Assembly: GCF_004365915.1 (NCBI RefSeq)
Contig: NZ_SODI01000001.1
Coordinates: 3,348,001-3,412,000, forward strand
Length of the DNA: 64,000 bases
Source of the DNA: Cryobacterium psychrophilum
GTDB lineage: Bacteria; Actinomycetota; Actinomycetes; Actinomycetales; Microbacteriaceae
Reading direction: 5' to 3'
Of this stretch, positions 43,683-52,302 are shown one piece after another. Position numbers and translations under genes: made by a program. The notes below the pieces were generated by a model, which was given only the letters and a program-made list of their open reading frames with translations, did not search any database and was not told the DNA's origin. Within the stretch, counting starts at the first letter, position 1. Every line of letters starts with the position of its first letter.

Positions 43683-45062
43683 GTGGTAGACCCCACCGAA
43701 CCAGTCGTATTGGCAGAAGCATCTGTAATCGCCGGACTGGATCACTGGCGTACGCTGCCGATCAAGCAGCAGCCCAGTTGGCCCGATGCCGATGCAGTCG
43801 CCGCGGCTTCCGCCGAACTTGCGACCCAGCCCCCCTTGGTCTTTGCCGGCGAGGTGGACATCCTCCGCGATCGTCTTGCCGAGGCCGCCTCCGGACAGGC
43901 TTTCCTGCTGCAGGGCGGTGACTGCGCCGAGACCTTCAGCGGTGCAACGGCCGACCAGATTCGCAATCGGGTCAAGACAGTGCTCCAGATGGCCGTCGTG
44001 CTCACCTATGGTGCGTCGATGCCGGTCATCAAGATGGGCCGCATGGCCGGCCAGTTTGCCAAGCCGCGCTCCAGCGACTTCGAAACTCGCGGCGACGTGA
44101 CGCTTCCCGCCTACCGCGGCGACATTGTCAACGGCTATGACTTCACGCCCGAATCGCGCGAAGCCGATCCGGCACGACTCGTCAAGGGCTACCACACCGC
44201 CGCTTCGACCCTGAACCTGATTCGCGCCTTCACGCAGGGCGGATTCGCCGACCTGCGCCAGGTGCACAGCTGGAACCAGGGCTTCGCCGCGAACCCCGCC
44301 AACCAGCGCTACGAGAAGCTCGCCAAGGAGATCGACCGGGCCATCAAGTTCATGACCGCGTGCGGCGCTGATTTCGAGGCGCTCAAGCGTACCGAGTTCT
44401 ACACCAGCCACGAGGGTTTGCTCATGGACTATGAACGCCCGATGACGCGCATCGACTCGCGCACCGGAACGCCGTTCAATACCTCGGCGCACTTCATCTG
44501 GATCGGTGAGCGCACCAGGGACCTGGATAGCGCACACGTCGACTTCCTGTCACGGGTGCGGAACCCCATTGGCGTCAAGCTCGGCCCGAGCACCTCGGCC
44601 GACGACATGCTGCGTCTCATCAACAAGCTGGACCCGAACCGCGAGCCCGGACGCCTGACCTTCATCACGCGCATGGGTGCCGGTAAGATCCGCGATGCCC
44701 TCCCGCCGCTGCTGGAGGCCGTCAAGGCGAGCGACGCAAGGCCGCTGTGGGTCACCGACCCGATGCACGGCAACGGCGTCACCACCCCGACCGGTTACAA
44801 GACTCGTCGTTTTGACGACGTCGTCGACGAGGTTAAGGGCTTCTTTGAGGCTCACCGCGCCGTCGGAACGCACCCGGGAGGCATCCACGTCGAACTCACG
44901 GGCGACGATGTCACGGAGTGCCTCGGCGGCTCGGAGCACATCGATGAGGCCGCCCTCTCGACGCGTTACGAGTCGCTCTGCGACCCTCGCCTTAACCACA
45001 TGCAGTCCCTCGAGCTGGCCTTCCTGGTGGCCGAAGAGCTCGGGAATCCGCCGCGCGTGTAG
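43683..45062 (+). CDS. aroG: Class II DAHP synthase
   Basis: The first step of aromatic amino acid synthesis, joining phosphoenolpyruvate and erythrose 4-phosphate. The 459 aa length matches type II (plant/mycobacterial) enzymes. Motifs are LLQGGDCAETF near residue 80, KMGRMAGQFAKPRS, LPAYRGDIVNG, FYTSHEGLLMDYE, SAHFIWIGERTR, GPSTSADDM, and WVTDPMHGNG. GGAAAT precedes GTG 43683. It feeds the aroB/aroK/aroC cluster 23 kb away and is closed by a strong terminator. Confidence 0.97.
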   Translation: MVDPTEPVVLAEASVIAGLDHWRTLPIKQQPSWPDADAVAAASAELATQPPLVFAGEVDILRDRLAEAASGQAFLLQGGDCAETFSGATADQIRNRVKTVLQMAVVLTYGASMPVIKMGRMAGQFAKPRSSDFETRGDVTLPAYRGDIVNGYDFTPESREADPARLVKGYHTAASTLNLIRAFTQGGFADLRQVHSWNQGFAANPANQRYEKLAKEIDRAIKFMTACGADFEALKRTEFYTSHEGLLMDYERPMTRIDSRTGTPFNTSAHFIWIGERTRDLDSAHVDFLSRVRNPIGVKLGPSTSADDMLRLINKLDPNREPGRLTFITRMGAGKIRDALPPLLEAVKASDARPLWVTDPMHGNGVTTPTGYKTRRFDDVVDEVKGFFEAHRAVGTHPGGIHVELTGDDVTECLGGSEHIDEAALSTRYESLCDPRLNHMQSLELAFLVAEELGNPPRV

Positions 45063-45076
45063 TTCATGAAACGGTG

Positions 45077-45112
45077 AAGGCCGGATCAACGCGAAAGCGT
45101 TGGTCCGGCCTT
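45077..45112 (+). terminator. Intrinsic terminator of aroG
   Basis: A 16-bp stem (45077-45092 with 45097-45112) has one G-T pair and a GAAA tetraloop, ending in a five-T run. It is strong and directional for aroG. Confidence 0.9.
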
Positions 45113-45163
45113 TTTGCGCAGATTGGCTCGGGAGTTGAGGCAGTCCGACCGTGGAAGGACCAA

Positions 45164-47125
45164 CTAAGCTGAGAAGTTGACCTTCACGTTACTGTTGCGG
45201 GGAACCGACGTGCCCGAACCCGGTGTGACCTTGGTCACCGTGAACAGCCCGGGAGCAGCGTCGGCGAAGATGTTGTAGTCCAGCTTCAGTCCGGCATCAC
45301 TGAGGATCTGCTTCGCCTCTGACCACGGTTTTCCGACAACGTCGGGAACCTGCACGGGCTCCGGCCCGCGGGACACGGTCAGGATGATGGTCGCCCCGGC
45401 CCGCACCGGAGCCTCGGGTCCCGTGGTGGAGACCACCTTGCCCTCGGCGATGCTGTCGCTGTAGGTCTGTTCACCGGAGATCGCGAGGAGTTCCTTGTCC
45501 GCGAGTGCCTGCGTGGCAGCGGCGACCGAGGACCCGACCACATCGGGAATGGCCCCGAGCGACACGACCAGATTCACCTTGAGGCCCTGGAAGTAGTCGC
45601 CGCCCTCCGAGACGTCGCCGTCGTCGCTCGCGCGGCTAGCCGAAATGACCGTGTCAGCCTCCGCCGACGTGCTGAAGATCGAATCCACGCTGCCAACCTC
45701 GGCCAGCAGAGTCGTGATCTGTGCTGACGCGTCCTCCTGGCTCAGGCCGGCCAACGGAGGAAGCGTGATGGGTTGCAGGCCGAGGGAGACGACGACGTTG
45801 ACCGTGCTGTCCTTGGAGACCCGCGTTCCGTCCTTGGGCTTCGTTCCAATCACGACGCCCTCTGGCACATCGGCACTGTACACGGAACTCTCGTTCGATT
45901 TCAGGCCGACGCTGTCGATTCGTGCAGCGGCGTCGGAAGGAGACAGGGTCGAGACGGTCGGCACCGCAATGTCGGAACCGGGGCCGGAGCCGAAGTACCA
46001 TCCGGTACTCCCGAGTGCCGTTGCGATGAGGAGCACGAGCGCGAAGAGCCAAAAACCACGGTTCTTTCGGCGGCGAGCCTTCGTGGCGAGGGCGGTGCTG
46101 TTGTCGGGGGACTGGGGGATGACGCCGGCAGCGGTCATGGGGCCCAGTACGCTCGTCGCCGATGTGCCGTCGTGAAGAGCAGCCGTCAGGAGCTTGGTCT
46201 CCGCGTTGGCGGCCGCATTCGTGATGCCGGGGACCATCATCGTTGGCTGGAGGGCAGTGGGCTGCTGACCGGGGGAGCCGGCACCGGGGTGGCCGCGGCC
46301 GTCCAGGAGCTGATCGAGCATGACGCGCGCGTCCCTGGGGCGTTGCTCCGGGTCCCGGGCAGTGGCCCACTGCACGAGTTCGTCCAGTTCACGCGGGGTC
46401 GACGTCACCTTGCTGCTGGGCATCGGTACCGTGTCGTTGGCATGCTGGTACGCGATTTGCATCGGTGCCTCGCCCACATACGGCTGCTCACCCGTGAGCA
46501 TCTCAAAGGTCATGATGCCGAGGGCATAGATGTCGCTGCGGGCGTCGGCAATGCCCCGGGTGACGAGTTCGGGGGAGAGATACGCAATGGTCCCGAGAAG
46601 CGCCTGGCCCGTGGCCGTGTTGTTGTTGACCGCTCGCGCGAGGCCGAAGTCGCTGATCTTGATGCGGCCGTCATCGGCGAGCAGCACATTCTCCGGCTTG
46701 ACGTCGCGGTGAACGATGCCGGCCTTGTGTGCGGCTGCAAGCCCGCTGAGCACGGCCTCCAGAATGTCCACGGTCTGCTCGGGGGTGAGCTTGCCGTAGT
46801 CCTTGAGCAGGTCACGCAGGGTGATCCCCGGCAGGTACTCCATGACGAGGTAGGCCGTGTCAGCGTCCTGGCCCTGATCGAAGACGTTGACGACGTTGGG
46901 GTGCGCCAGACGGGCGGCGGAGCGGGCTTCCTGGATGAACCGGCTCTTGAAAGCGTTGTCGTCGGCCAGGTGGCCGTGCATGATCTTGATCGCCACTCGA
47001 CGTTCGAGACGCAGGTCGGTGGCCAGATATACCGTGGCCATACCGCCTCGAGCGATTCTGGAGCGCACCTGATATCGACCATCTATCAGACGGCCGATCA
47101 TCTGGTCGGTCGGGGTTTCACTCAC
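45164..47125 (-). CDS. pknL: Ser/Thr protein kinase with PASTA domains (PknL/PknB-like)
   Basis: A transmembrane Hanks-type kinase. It is 653 aa. The kinase domain (about residues 14-270) has the Gly loop RIARGGMATVYLA, Lys47 in VAIK, catalytic HRDVKPEN (139-146), DFG (159-161) and SPE. A single membrane helix lies at about 357-377. About four PASTA repeats follow outside, each with a VPDVVG- or LPPLAG-like start. The final one ends the protein. PASTA domains bind muropeptides or lipid II. The position by aroG and an Rv2175c-like gene equals mycobacterial pknL, although pknL there lacks PASTA repeats. Confidence 0.92.
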   Translation of the reverse strand: MSETPTDQMIGRLIDGRYQVRSRIARGGMATVYLATDLRLERRVAIKIMHGHLADDNAFKSRFIQEARSAARLAHPNVVNVFDQGQDADTAYLVMEYLPGITLRDLLKDYGKLTPEQTVDILEAVLSGLAAAHKAGIVHRDVKPENVLLADDGRIKISDFGLARAVNNNTATGQALLGTIAYLSPELVTRGIADARSDIYALGIMTFEMLTGEQPYVGEAPMQIAYQHANDTVPMPSSKVTSTPRELDELVQWATARDPEQRPRDARVMLDQLLDGRGHPGAGSPGQQPTALQPTMMVPGITNAAANAETKLLTAALHDGTSATSVLGPMTAAGVIPQSPDNSTALATKARRRKNRGFWLFALVLLIATALGSTGWYFGSGPGSDIAVPTVSTLSPSDAAARIDSVGLKSNESSVYSADVPEGVVIGTKPKDGTRVSKDSTVNVVVSLGLQPITLPPLAGLSQEDASAQITTLLAEVGSVDSIFSTSAEADTVISASRASDDGDVSEGGDYFQGLKVNLVVSLGAIPDVVGSSVAAATQALADKELLAISGEQTYSDSIAEGKVVSTTGPEAPVRAGATIILTVSRGPEPVQVPDVVGKPWSEAKQILSDAGLKLDYNIFADAAPGLFTVTKVTPGSGTSVPRNSNVKVNFSA

Positions 47126-47131
47126 TAGTCG

Positions 47132-47137
47132 AGTCTA
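47132..47137 (-). promoter_or_regulatory. Leaderless promoter -10 for pknL
   Basis: TAGACT on the minus strand, 6 nt before GTG 47125, with no Shine-Dalgarno. The kinase therefore seems to have its own promoter, in addition to any read-through from the LysM gene 54 bp upstream. Confidence 0.55.
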
Positions 47138-47179
47138 GAGAAGCTCAGGGCCATGAGCCTGCTAGAACGCCGCGCGCCG

Positions 47180-48424
47180 CTAGCCCAGTTGGTTGAGCCA
47201 GGCGCGGGCCGACGTTTCCCACTTGCCGTAATGTTCGGGAAAAGCAGAAATCTGCACGGCCTGGGCCGCCTGCGTGACCGTCATCGATTCCCAGCCCGCG
47301 ATCTCGAGCAGGCCGCGGGTAACCCCGGAATTCGGGTTAGTGCTGCCGCCAAAGAAGGCGAGCGTGGCACGCTTCGGGTTCATGGTCTGTTCCGGGGAAC
47401 CCCAGCCGACGCTCGGGCGCTGCTGGAACAGACCGAGCGAATCCCGGTCACCGTAGTCGATATTACGCAGACCTGACTCCTGCGCTGCCGCGGCGAGAGC
47501 GATGACGAGGCCGTAGTCGGAGACTCCAATGGATCGGCCCACCGCCACGATCGTTGCCGCGTTGGTCCGCATTTCAGCGGTCAGGGGCGTGACATGGGTC
47601 GCGTCGGGGAGCGCGGAGAACTGAGAGGGAATTGCGAGTACCTGGCCCGGGTAGATCATGCTTGACCAACCGAGGCCGTTGGCATCCAGAACGGCCTGAA
47701 CGCTGACGCCAGCCGCCGCAGCGACGCCGCTGATCGTGTCACCCGTCTGGATCGTGTGATTGGATGCCCTCATCGGTGCCGTGACGGGGGTCATGGGGGT
47801 GATGAAGGCTGCCTGTACCATCTGGGCGGCGGGCGCGGCCCCGGTCGGCAACGCGACGGCCTGACCGGGGTAGATGATGCTGCTGCGCTTCAAGCCGTTC
47901 GCGCTCAGTACCGCGTCGGTGCTGAGTCCGTGCGCGGCTGCGATGCCGCCGATCGTGTCGCCGCTCACCACGGTGTACGACGAGGACGAGACCGAGTGCG
48001 CGGTGGGCGCCGGCGCTGCGGCGGCCGTGAGATTGAGGACCTGGCCGGGAAAGATCAGGGCTGCCGAATCGAGGCCGTTGAGTGAGAGCACGCTTGATGT
48101 CGACAGACCGAATCGCGCCGCAATGCCGCTCACGGTGTCGCCCTGCGCGACGGAGTACTGGGCCGGTGCGGCCTCGATTGCGCTCTTTGCGACCGTCGCT
48201 GTTCGGGTTGTGCTCTCAACGAGTTTTGGGTTCAGCGGCTTCTTCGCCACGGCGGCCTGGGCCGGTGCGGCCAGATTCAGGCTGATGGCCAGCGTTCCGA
48301 CGATCACGATCGGAACGGTCACGAGCGGGCTGCGCCCTCTCCGCTCGCCGGATTTTGTGCGGCGGTCGCGCGGGGTTTCTCCTGCAGCGACCGCGTCAAC
48401 GATTGTGCTCAGATCGCTCGACAT
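47180..48424 (-). CDS. LysM-repeat protein with transglycosylase-like C-terminus
   Basis: 414 aa from ATG 48424 (GAGGAGT upstream). A basic cytosolic start (RRTKSGERRGRS) is followed by a membrane or signal helix (about residues 34-56, ending APAQAAVA). Three LysM domains (about 85-250) have YSVAQGDTVSGIAARFGLS, YTVVSGDTIGGIAAAHGLS and HTIQTGDTISGVAAAAGVS. The last 130 residues contain ALAAAAQESGLRNIDYGDRD and SLGLFQQRPSVGWG, a lysozyme-like fold common in actinobacterial cell-wall proteins. It probably binds and remodels peptidoglycan next to the PASTA kinase. Confidence 0.88.
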   Translation of the reverse strand: MSSDLSTIVDAVAAGETPRDRRTKSGERRGRSPLVTVPIVIVGTLAISLNLAAPAQAAVAKKPLNPKLVESTTRTATVAKSAIEAAPAQYSVAQGDTVSGIAARFGLSTSSVLSLNGLDSAALIFPGQVLNLTAAAAPAPTAHSVSSSSYTVVSGDTIGGIAAAHGLSTDAVLSANGLKRSSIIYPGQAVALPTGAAPAAQMVQAAFITPMTPVTAPMRASNHTIQTGDTISGVAAAAGVSVQAVLDANGLGWSSMIYPGQVLAIPSQFSALPDATHVTPLTAEMRTNAATIVAVGRSIGVSDYGLVIALAAAAQESGLRNIDYGDRDSLGLFQQRPSVGWGSPEQTMNPKRATLAFFGGSTNPNSGVTRGLLEIAGWESMTVTQAAQAVQISAFPEHYGKWETSARAWLNQLG

Positions 48425-48484
48425 GGAACTCCTCTTTCGTAAAATACCCCAGCCCCCGGAGTTGAGGCTGGCACAAATGACAAC

Positions 48485-48514
48485 TTGAGTCAATCAGTGA
48501 TACAGCAGTAATAC
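48485..48514 (+). promoter_or_regulatory. Candidate promoter in the LysM/Rv2175c-like divergent gap
   Basis: TTGAGT and TAATAC separated by 18 nt, reading toward the DNA-binding gene at 48581. Alternatively, a CAAACT hexamer 7 nt before the GTG would make that gene leaderless. The 156-bp gap holds no other frame. Confidence 0.35.
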
Positions 48515-48580
48515 CTACCAAATGCGGCATCCGGGTGCAACTCGTTTTGCGAGTGCGCCGAATCATGGCAAACTTAAGCC

Positions 48581-48937
48581 GTGACCGAAGAGTTTTCAGA
48601 GCCCCAGAATTCAGAGCCAGAATGGCTGACCATCCCCGCACTCGTCGAAATGCTCGGAATAACCCAGAGTAGGGTCCGACAGCTGATCGATGACCACTAT
48701 CTTCTCGCCATCCGCCGCGACGGCGTTCTTCAGGTCCCCGCGGAGTTCCTGCGGGATCGAGCTCCGTTGCCTGAACTGCGCGGAACCATCTTCGTGCTCA
48801 ACGACGACGGCTTCACGAATGAGCAGGCGATGAGCTGGCTGCTTGACGTCGACGACAGCCTGGGGGTGGCGCCCATTGCCGCCCTCCGTGCCGGACGCAA
48901 GGCCGAGGTACGTCGCGTCGCCCAGGCTCTCGCCTGA
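48581..48937 (+). CDS. Rv2175c-family DNA-binding protein
   Basis: 118 aa. The N-terminal winged helix contains WLTIPALVEMLGITQSRVRQ, LIDDHYLLAIRRDG, and then LRGTIFVLNDDGFTNEQAMS. It matches mycobacterial Rv2175c, a DNA-binding protein whose threonine phosphorylation by PknL lowers DNA binding. The N-terminus TEEFSEPQNSE lacks an obvious matching Thr motif beyond the first Thr, so phosphorylation cannot be assumed. No Shine-Dalgarno lies before the GTG. Confidence 0.88.
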   Translation: MTEEFSEPQNSEPEWLTIPALVEMLGITQSRVRQLIDDHYLLAIRRDGVLQVPAEFLRDRAPLPELRGTIFVLNDDGFTNEQAMSWLLDVDDSLGVAPIAALRAGRKAEVRRVAQALA

Positions 48938-48958
48938 GCGATCCGCTCCCACCACGGT

Positions 48959-50083
48959 TCAGAAGGCTCGGCGAGCCACCTTGTCTGCGAGGCCGCGGAG
49001 TTGGTTTTTGGCATGACCGCTGATGTTTGCGGTGTCAAGTACGGTGAGGGCTTCGGTCAACCGTTCCGTGATGAGCGCTTCGACGCGTTCGACGGCGCCA
49101 CTGTGCGTGATGGATTGCTGCAACGTTGCGATTCGCGTGGCGTCGAGGGCCGGGTCGCCGAGCTGCTCGTCGAGCACGCGTCGCGCCTGGGCTGAAAGTG
49201 TCTGGCGGGCGAGTGCAATCAAGACCGTGCGCTTGCCCTCCCGAAGGTCATCTCCGCTCGGCTTGCCCGTCACGGAGGCATCACCGAAGACTCCGAGCAG
49301 GTCGTCCCTCAGCTGGTAGGCGATGCCGAGCGGCAGCCCGAACGCCCGCAGAGACGCGAGCTGTTCGGCACTGCCGCCGGCGAGCGCTGCTCCAATCACG
49401 AGCGGGGCGAGCACGCTGTACCGCGCCGATTTGAACTCGATCACCCGCATCGCCCGGTCGCAGAGTTCAGATTCAGGCGCGGTATGCCACGCGCGTTCTT
49501 CCAGAATGTCGAGGTATTGACCGGCGGTTACCTCGGTGCGCATGAGATTGAACTCAGATCGAGCGGCCAGGGCCGCCTCGCGGTCCGGTAAGGCGGCGAG
49601 CCCCTCGTCGAGCAGCTCGTCGCTCCAGCCCAGGAGGAGGTCGCCGAGCAGTATCGCCGAGTCACGGCCGAATTCCGTCGAACTGCCCACCCAGCCCTTG
49701 GTGCCGTGCAGCCGTTCAAAGAGTTTGTGAGCGGATGCCGCGCCGCGGCGGGTGTCCGAGTTGTCGATGATGTCGTCGTGCACGAGCGCCGCCGCATGGA
49801 ACACCTCCAGTGCCGATGCGGCGCCAGTGATGGGTGAAAGATCGTCGACTCCTGGGCCGTTCCACGCAGCCGGCGCGGACGTCGCCGCGCCGGCACGCAC
49901 GCTCTGCCAGCCCCAGTAGCAAAAAAGCGCTCTGAAGCGCTTGCCACCGCTGAGAAATTGCCGAGAAAAGGCCACAAGAGGCACAAGGTCGGGGCTGATC
50001 AGGGCCACAATTGGATCACGGGTACTGAGGAACTCGTTGATGCGGGATTGAACGAGATCGACTACATGAGTGCTTTCAGTCAC
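48959..50083 (-). CDS. Polyprenyl diphosphate synthase (IdsA-like)
   Basis: Condenses isopentenyl units into a geranylgeranyl- or longer-chain diphosphate. The 374 aa protein has the first Asp-rich motif ALVHDDIIDNSDTRRG (about residues 100-115), GDSAIL-like RDSAILLGDLLLGW, and the second motif AYQLRDDLLGVFGD followed by GDDLREGKRT. The equivalent mycobacterial position holds idsA2. Product length cannot be set. The start GTG 50083 has TAGGCT 6 nt upstream and no ribosome site. Confidence 0.9.
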   Translation of the reverse strand: MTESTHVVDLVQSRINEFLSTRDPIVALISPDLVPLVAFSRQFLSGGKRFRALFCYWGWQSVRAGAATSAPAAWNGPGVDDLSPITGAASALEVFHAAALVHDDIIDNSDTRRGAASAHKLFERLHGTKGWVGSSTEFGRDSAILLGDLLLGWSDELLDEGLAALPDREAALAARSEFNLMRTEVTAGQYLDILEERAWHTAPESELCDRAMRVIEFKSARYSVLAPLVIGAALAGGSAEQLASLRAFGLPLGIAYQLRDDLLGVFGDASVTGKPSGDDLREGKRTVLIALARQTLSAQARRVLDEQLGDPALDATRIATLQQSITHSGAVERVEALITERLTEALTVLDTANISGHAKNQLRGLADKVARRAF

Positions 50084-50089
50084 CCGCCT

Positions 50090-50095
50090 AGCCTA
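50090..50095 (-). promoter_or_regulatory. Leaderless promoter -10 for the polyprenyl synthase gene
   Basis: TAGGCT on the minus strand, 6 nt from the GTG at 50083, the same hexamer and distance as at apt. Confidence 0.55.
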
Positions 50096-50158
50096 GTCAA
50101 CCTGACGGGACTAGAATTAGGACTCAACCCGCTCGATCCCGAAATTGGAGGGAATGAG

Positions 50159-50545
50159 ATGCCGCTTTCTGAACAAGAGCAGCGACTCCTTGAAGAGATG
50201 GAGCGCAGCCTCTATCACAACGATGCAGATTTTGTCGCAAGCGTCGGCGTATCGCGCCTCCGCCCCAACTACCGCTCGATCGCCGTTGGCGTGCTTCTTG
50301 CCGTTCTGGGCATTGTCGCCCTGATCGCGGGCGTGGCCCTCCAGCTCTTGTGGCTTGGCATTGTCGGGTTCGTCGTGATGTTCACGGGGGTGCTGCTCGC
50401 GCTGTCGCCAGGCAAGTCCATGAAAGGCATGAAGGGCATGCCGTCGTCGGGCTCTTCAGGCCGTGGTCCGGCTCAGGGTCGCACTGATCAGGGCTTCATG
50501 AATCGCCTGAACGAGCGCTGGGACCGTCGCCAAGACGGACAATAG
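50159..50545 (+). CDS. DUF3040 membrane protein
   Basis: 128 aa from ATG 50159 (GGAGGG 6 nt upstream). The family start MPLSEQEQRLLEEMERSLYH is followed by DADFVAS. Two adjacent membrane helices span about residues 40-80. The tail is Gly/Ser/Met-rich, then basic. DUF3040 genes stand just before mraZ in most actinobacteria. Function is unknown, but the position suggests an envelope or division link. A terminator follows. Confidence 0.92.
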   Translation: MPLSEQEQRLLEEMERSLYHNDADFVASVGVSRLRPNYRSIAVGVLLAVLGIVALIAGVALQLLWLGIVGFVVMFTGVLLALSPGKSMKGMKGMPSSGSSGRGPAQGRTDQGFMNRLNERWDRRQDGQ

Positions 50546-50609
50546 GCACGACGAGCGCGAGCTGCGGCTAGCTCCACTTCGCTCCCTCTCACGCAGGGTT
50601 TTGCCCTGG

Positions 50610-50637
50610 AAAGGACCGATCACCCGATCGGTCCTTT
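50610..50637 (+). terminator. Intrinsic terminator between the DUF3040 gene and mraZ
   Basis: A perfect 12-bp stem (50610-50621 with 50626-50637) with loop ACCC and a run of seven T. It separates the DUF3040 gene from the dcw cluster, so mraZ must have its own promoter. Confidence 0.92.
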
Positions 50638-50760
50638 TTTTGTGCCCAAAATCCGCCGAAGTGGTGACAAATCACTCCCTTTCCCTCCACCGCCAAATCC
50701 CTTTTGTTTCATGGCATTTAGCTCAAAAAAAGTCAAAATATTGGGAATATTCCTGATTTA

Positions 50761-50786
50761 GTGGTGGACGGTGGAGTAAAGTGGAG
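50761..50786 (+). promoter_or_regulatory. Three-repeat MraZ-type operator
   Basis: GTGGTG (50761), GTGGAG (50771) and GTGGAG (50781) are spaced exactly 10 bp apart and end 36 bp before the mraZ ATG. MraZ proteins bind short G-rich direct repeats with about 10-bp period in their own promoters. A TAAAGT that could be a -10 lies within the array (50777-50782), so binding would block the promoter. An AT-rich tract and a GGAATATTCC palindrome (50743-50752) lie just upstream. Confidence 0.75.
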
Positions 50787-50822
50787 CAAGATTTGAATCC
50801 GGCAGGAAAGGAAGGGGGATGC

Positions 50823-51254
50823 ATGTTTCTTGGCACCTATGCCCCCAAACTCGACGAGAAGGGACGCATCATCCTTCCCGCGAAGTTCAGGGACGAGTTG
50901 TCGACGGGTCTGGTCATGACCCGTGGCCAGGAACACTGCATCTACGTCTTCAGCGCCCGCGAGTTCGAGGACCTGCACGACAAGATTCGTCAGGCTCCGG
51001 TCACGAGCAAGCAGGCGCGCGATTACCTGCGCGTCTTTCTCTCCGGAGCCAGCTCCGAAACTCCCGATAAGCAGAATCGGGTCACCATTCCAGCCAATCT
51101 CCGCTCCTATGCGGGGCTCGACCGCGAACTCACCGTTATCGGTGCCGGCAGTCGAGTAGAGATTTGGGACAGCGAGGCCTGGGCCAGTTATCTGGCCGAG
51201 CAGGAAACCTCATACGCCAACACGACGGAGGAGGTGATTCCGGGACTCTTCTAG
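50823..51254 (+). CDS. mraZ: Transcriptional regulator MraZ
   Basis: Autorepressor of the division/cell-wall cluster. It is a dodecameric ring of AbrB-like domains. It has 143 aa from ATG 50823 (GGAAGGGGG upstream), the standard length. The two tandem domains show [20 protein letters not shown] with KFRDEL, and [17 protein letters not shown] with VEIWDSEAW. The DXXXR pattern of each half (DEKGR and DKQNR) is intact. Confidence 0.96.
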   Translation: MFLGTYAPKLDEKGRIILPAKFRDELSTGLVMTRGQEHCIYVFSAREFEDLHDKIRQAPVTSKQARDYLRVFLSGASSETPDKQNRVTIPANLRSYAGLDRELTVIGAGSRVEIWDSEAWASYLAEQETSYANTTEEVIPGLF

Positions 51255-51351
51255 CCCCTGGCGCCTGACTCCCAGCCGTTCGCCCTGACACACTTCCCCG
51301 GTGCCAGGACAGAATGGATGGGGATCAGGCGGCAGGGACCAGCCCGGCATT

Positions 51352-52302
51352 ATGGCCATAAACGAAATCCACACCCCGGTCCTACTCGAACGCTGTATCG
51401 AGTTGCTGGCCCCGGCCCTCACGCCCCCCGGGTCGGTGCTCGTCGACGCGACCCTCGGCATGGCGGGACACGCCGAGGCATTTCTGCAACGGTTCCCCGA
51501 ACTCACCCTGGTGGGCCTCGACCGCGATCTCGATGCCCTCGCGATTGCACGCGAGCGTCTCGCCCCCTTCGGCGACCGCGTCCACCTCGTACACACCGTG
51601 TATGACGGCATCGGTGACGCCCTCGCGGAACTCAACATGTCAGAAGTCCAGGGGGTGCTATTCGACCTCGGCGTCTCGTCTCTTCAGATCGACCGGGTCG
51701 AGCGAGGCTTCTCCTATTCCAAAGACGCACCGCTCGACATGCGGATGGACAGCACCTCGGAGCTGACCGCCGAGGTCGTCCTCGCCACCTACAGCGAGCC
51801 GGACCTGCGCCGCATCTTCCAGGACTACGGCGAAGAGAAACTCGCTGCCCGGTACGCGAAGGCAATCGTTGCGGCGCGGGACGTGACCCCGTTCATTCGT
51901 TCGTCCCAACTCGTCGATGTGATCACGGCGGCCACGCCGGTCGTCGTACAGAGAATGGGGCACCCGGCCAAGCGGGTCTTCCAAGCGCTTCGCATCGAGG
52001 TCAACCAGGAACTCTCCGTTCTGGAACGGGCGATCCCCGCGGCGCTTGAGGCGATCGCGGTCGGTGGACGAATCGTCGTGATGGCCTACCAGTCCCTCGA
52101 AGACCGCATCGTGAAGCGGGCACTTGCCGGAGCCTCCGGATCGACCGCGCCGGCCGGGCTTCCGGTGGAGCTTCCCGAACACCGACCCGTCTTCAAACTT
52201 CTCGTCCGCGGCGCTGAACTCGCGTCTGAAGACGAAAAAGCGGAAAATCCGCGAGCAACACCCGTGCGGCTGCGCGCTGCTGAGCGTTTGAGGAGGGCCT
52301 GA
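51352..52302 (+). CDS. rsmH: 16S rRNA (cytosine-1402 N4) methyltransferase
   Basis: SAM-dependent methylation of C1402 in the 30S decoding site. It has 316 aa from ATG 51352. A GTG at 51301 is in frame, but the usual N-terminus [17 protein letters not shown] begins right after the chosen ATG. Motifs are [14 protein letters not shown] (SAM loop), [23 protein letters not shown], and the C-terminal [14 protein letters not shown]. The ribosome site is weak. The TGA overlaps the ftsL ATG. Confidence 0.94.
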   Translation: MAINEIHTPVLLERCIELLAPALTPPGSVLVDATLGMAGHAEAFLQRFPELTLVGLDRDLDALAIARERLAPFGDRVHLVHTVYDGIGDALAELNMSEVQGVLFDLGVSSLQIDRVERGFSYSKDAPLDMRMDSTSELTAEVVLATYSEPDLRRIFQDYGEEKLAARYAKAIVAARDVTPFIRSSQLVDVITAATPVVVQRMGHPAKRVFQALRIEVNQELSVLERAIPAALEAIAVGGRIVVMAYQSLEDRIVKRALAGASGSTAPAGLPVELPEHRPVFKLLVRGAELASEDEKAENPRATPVRLRAAERLRRA

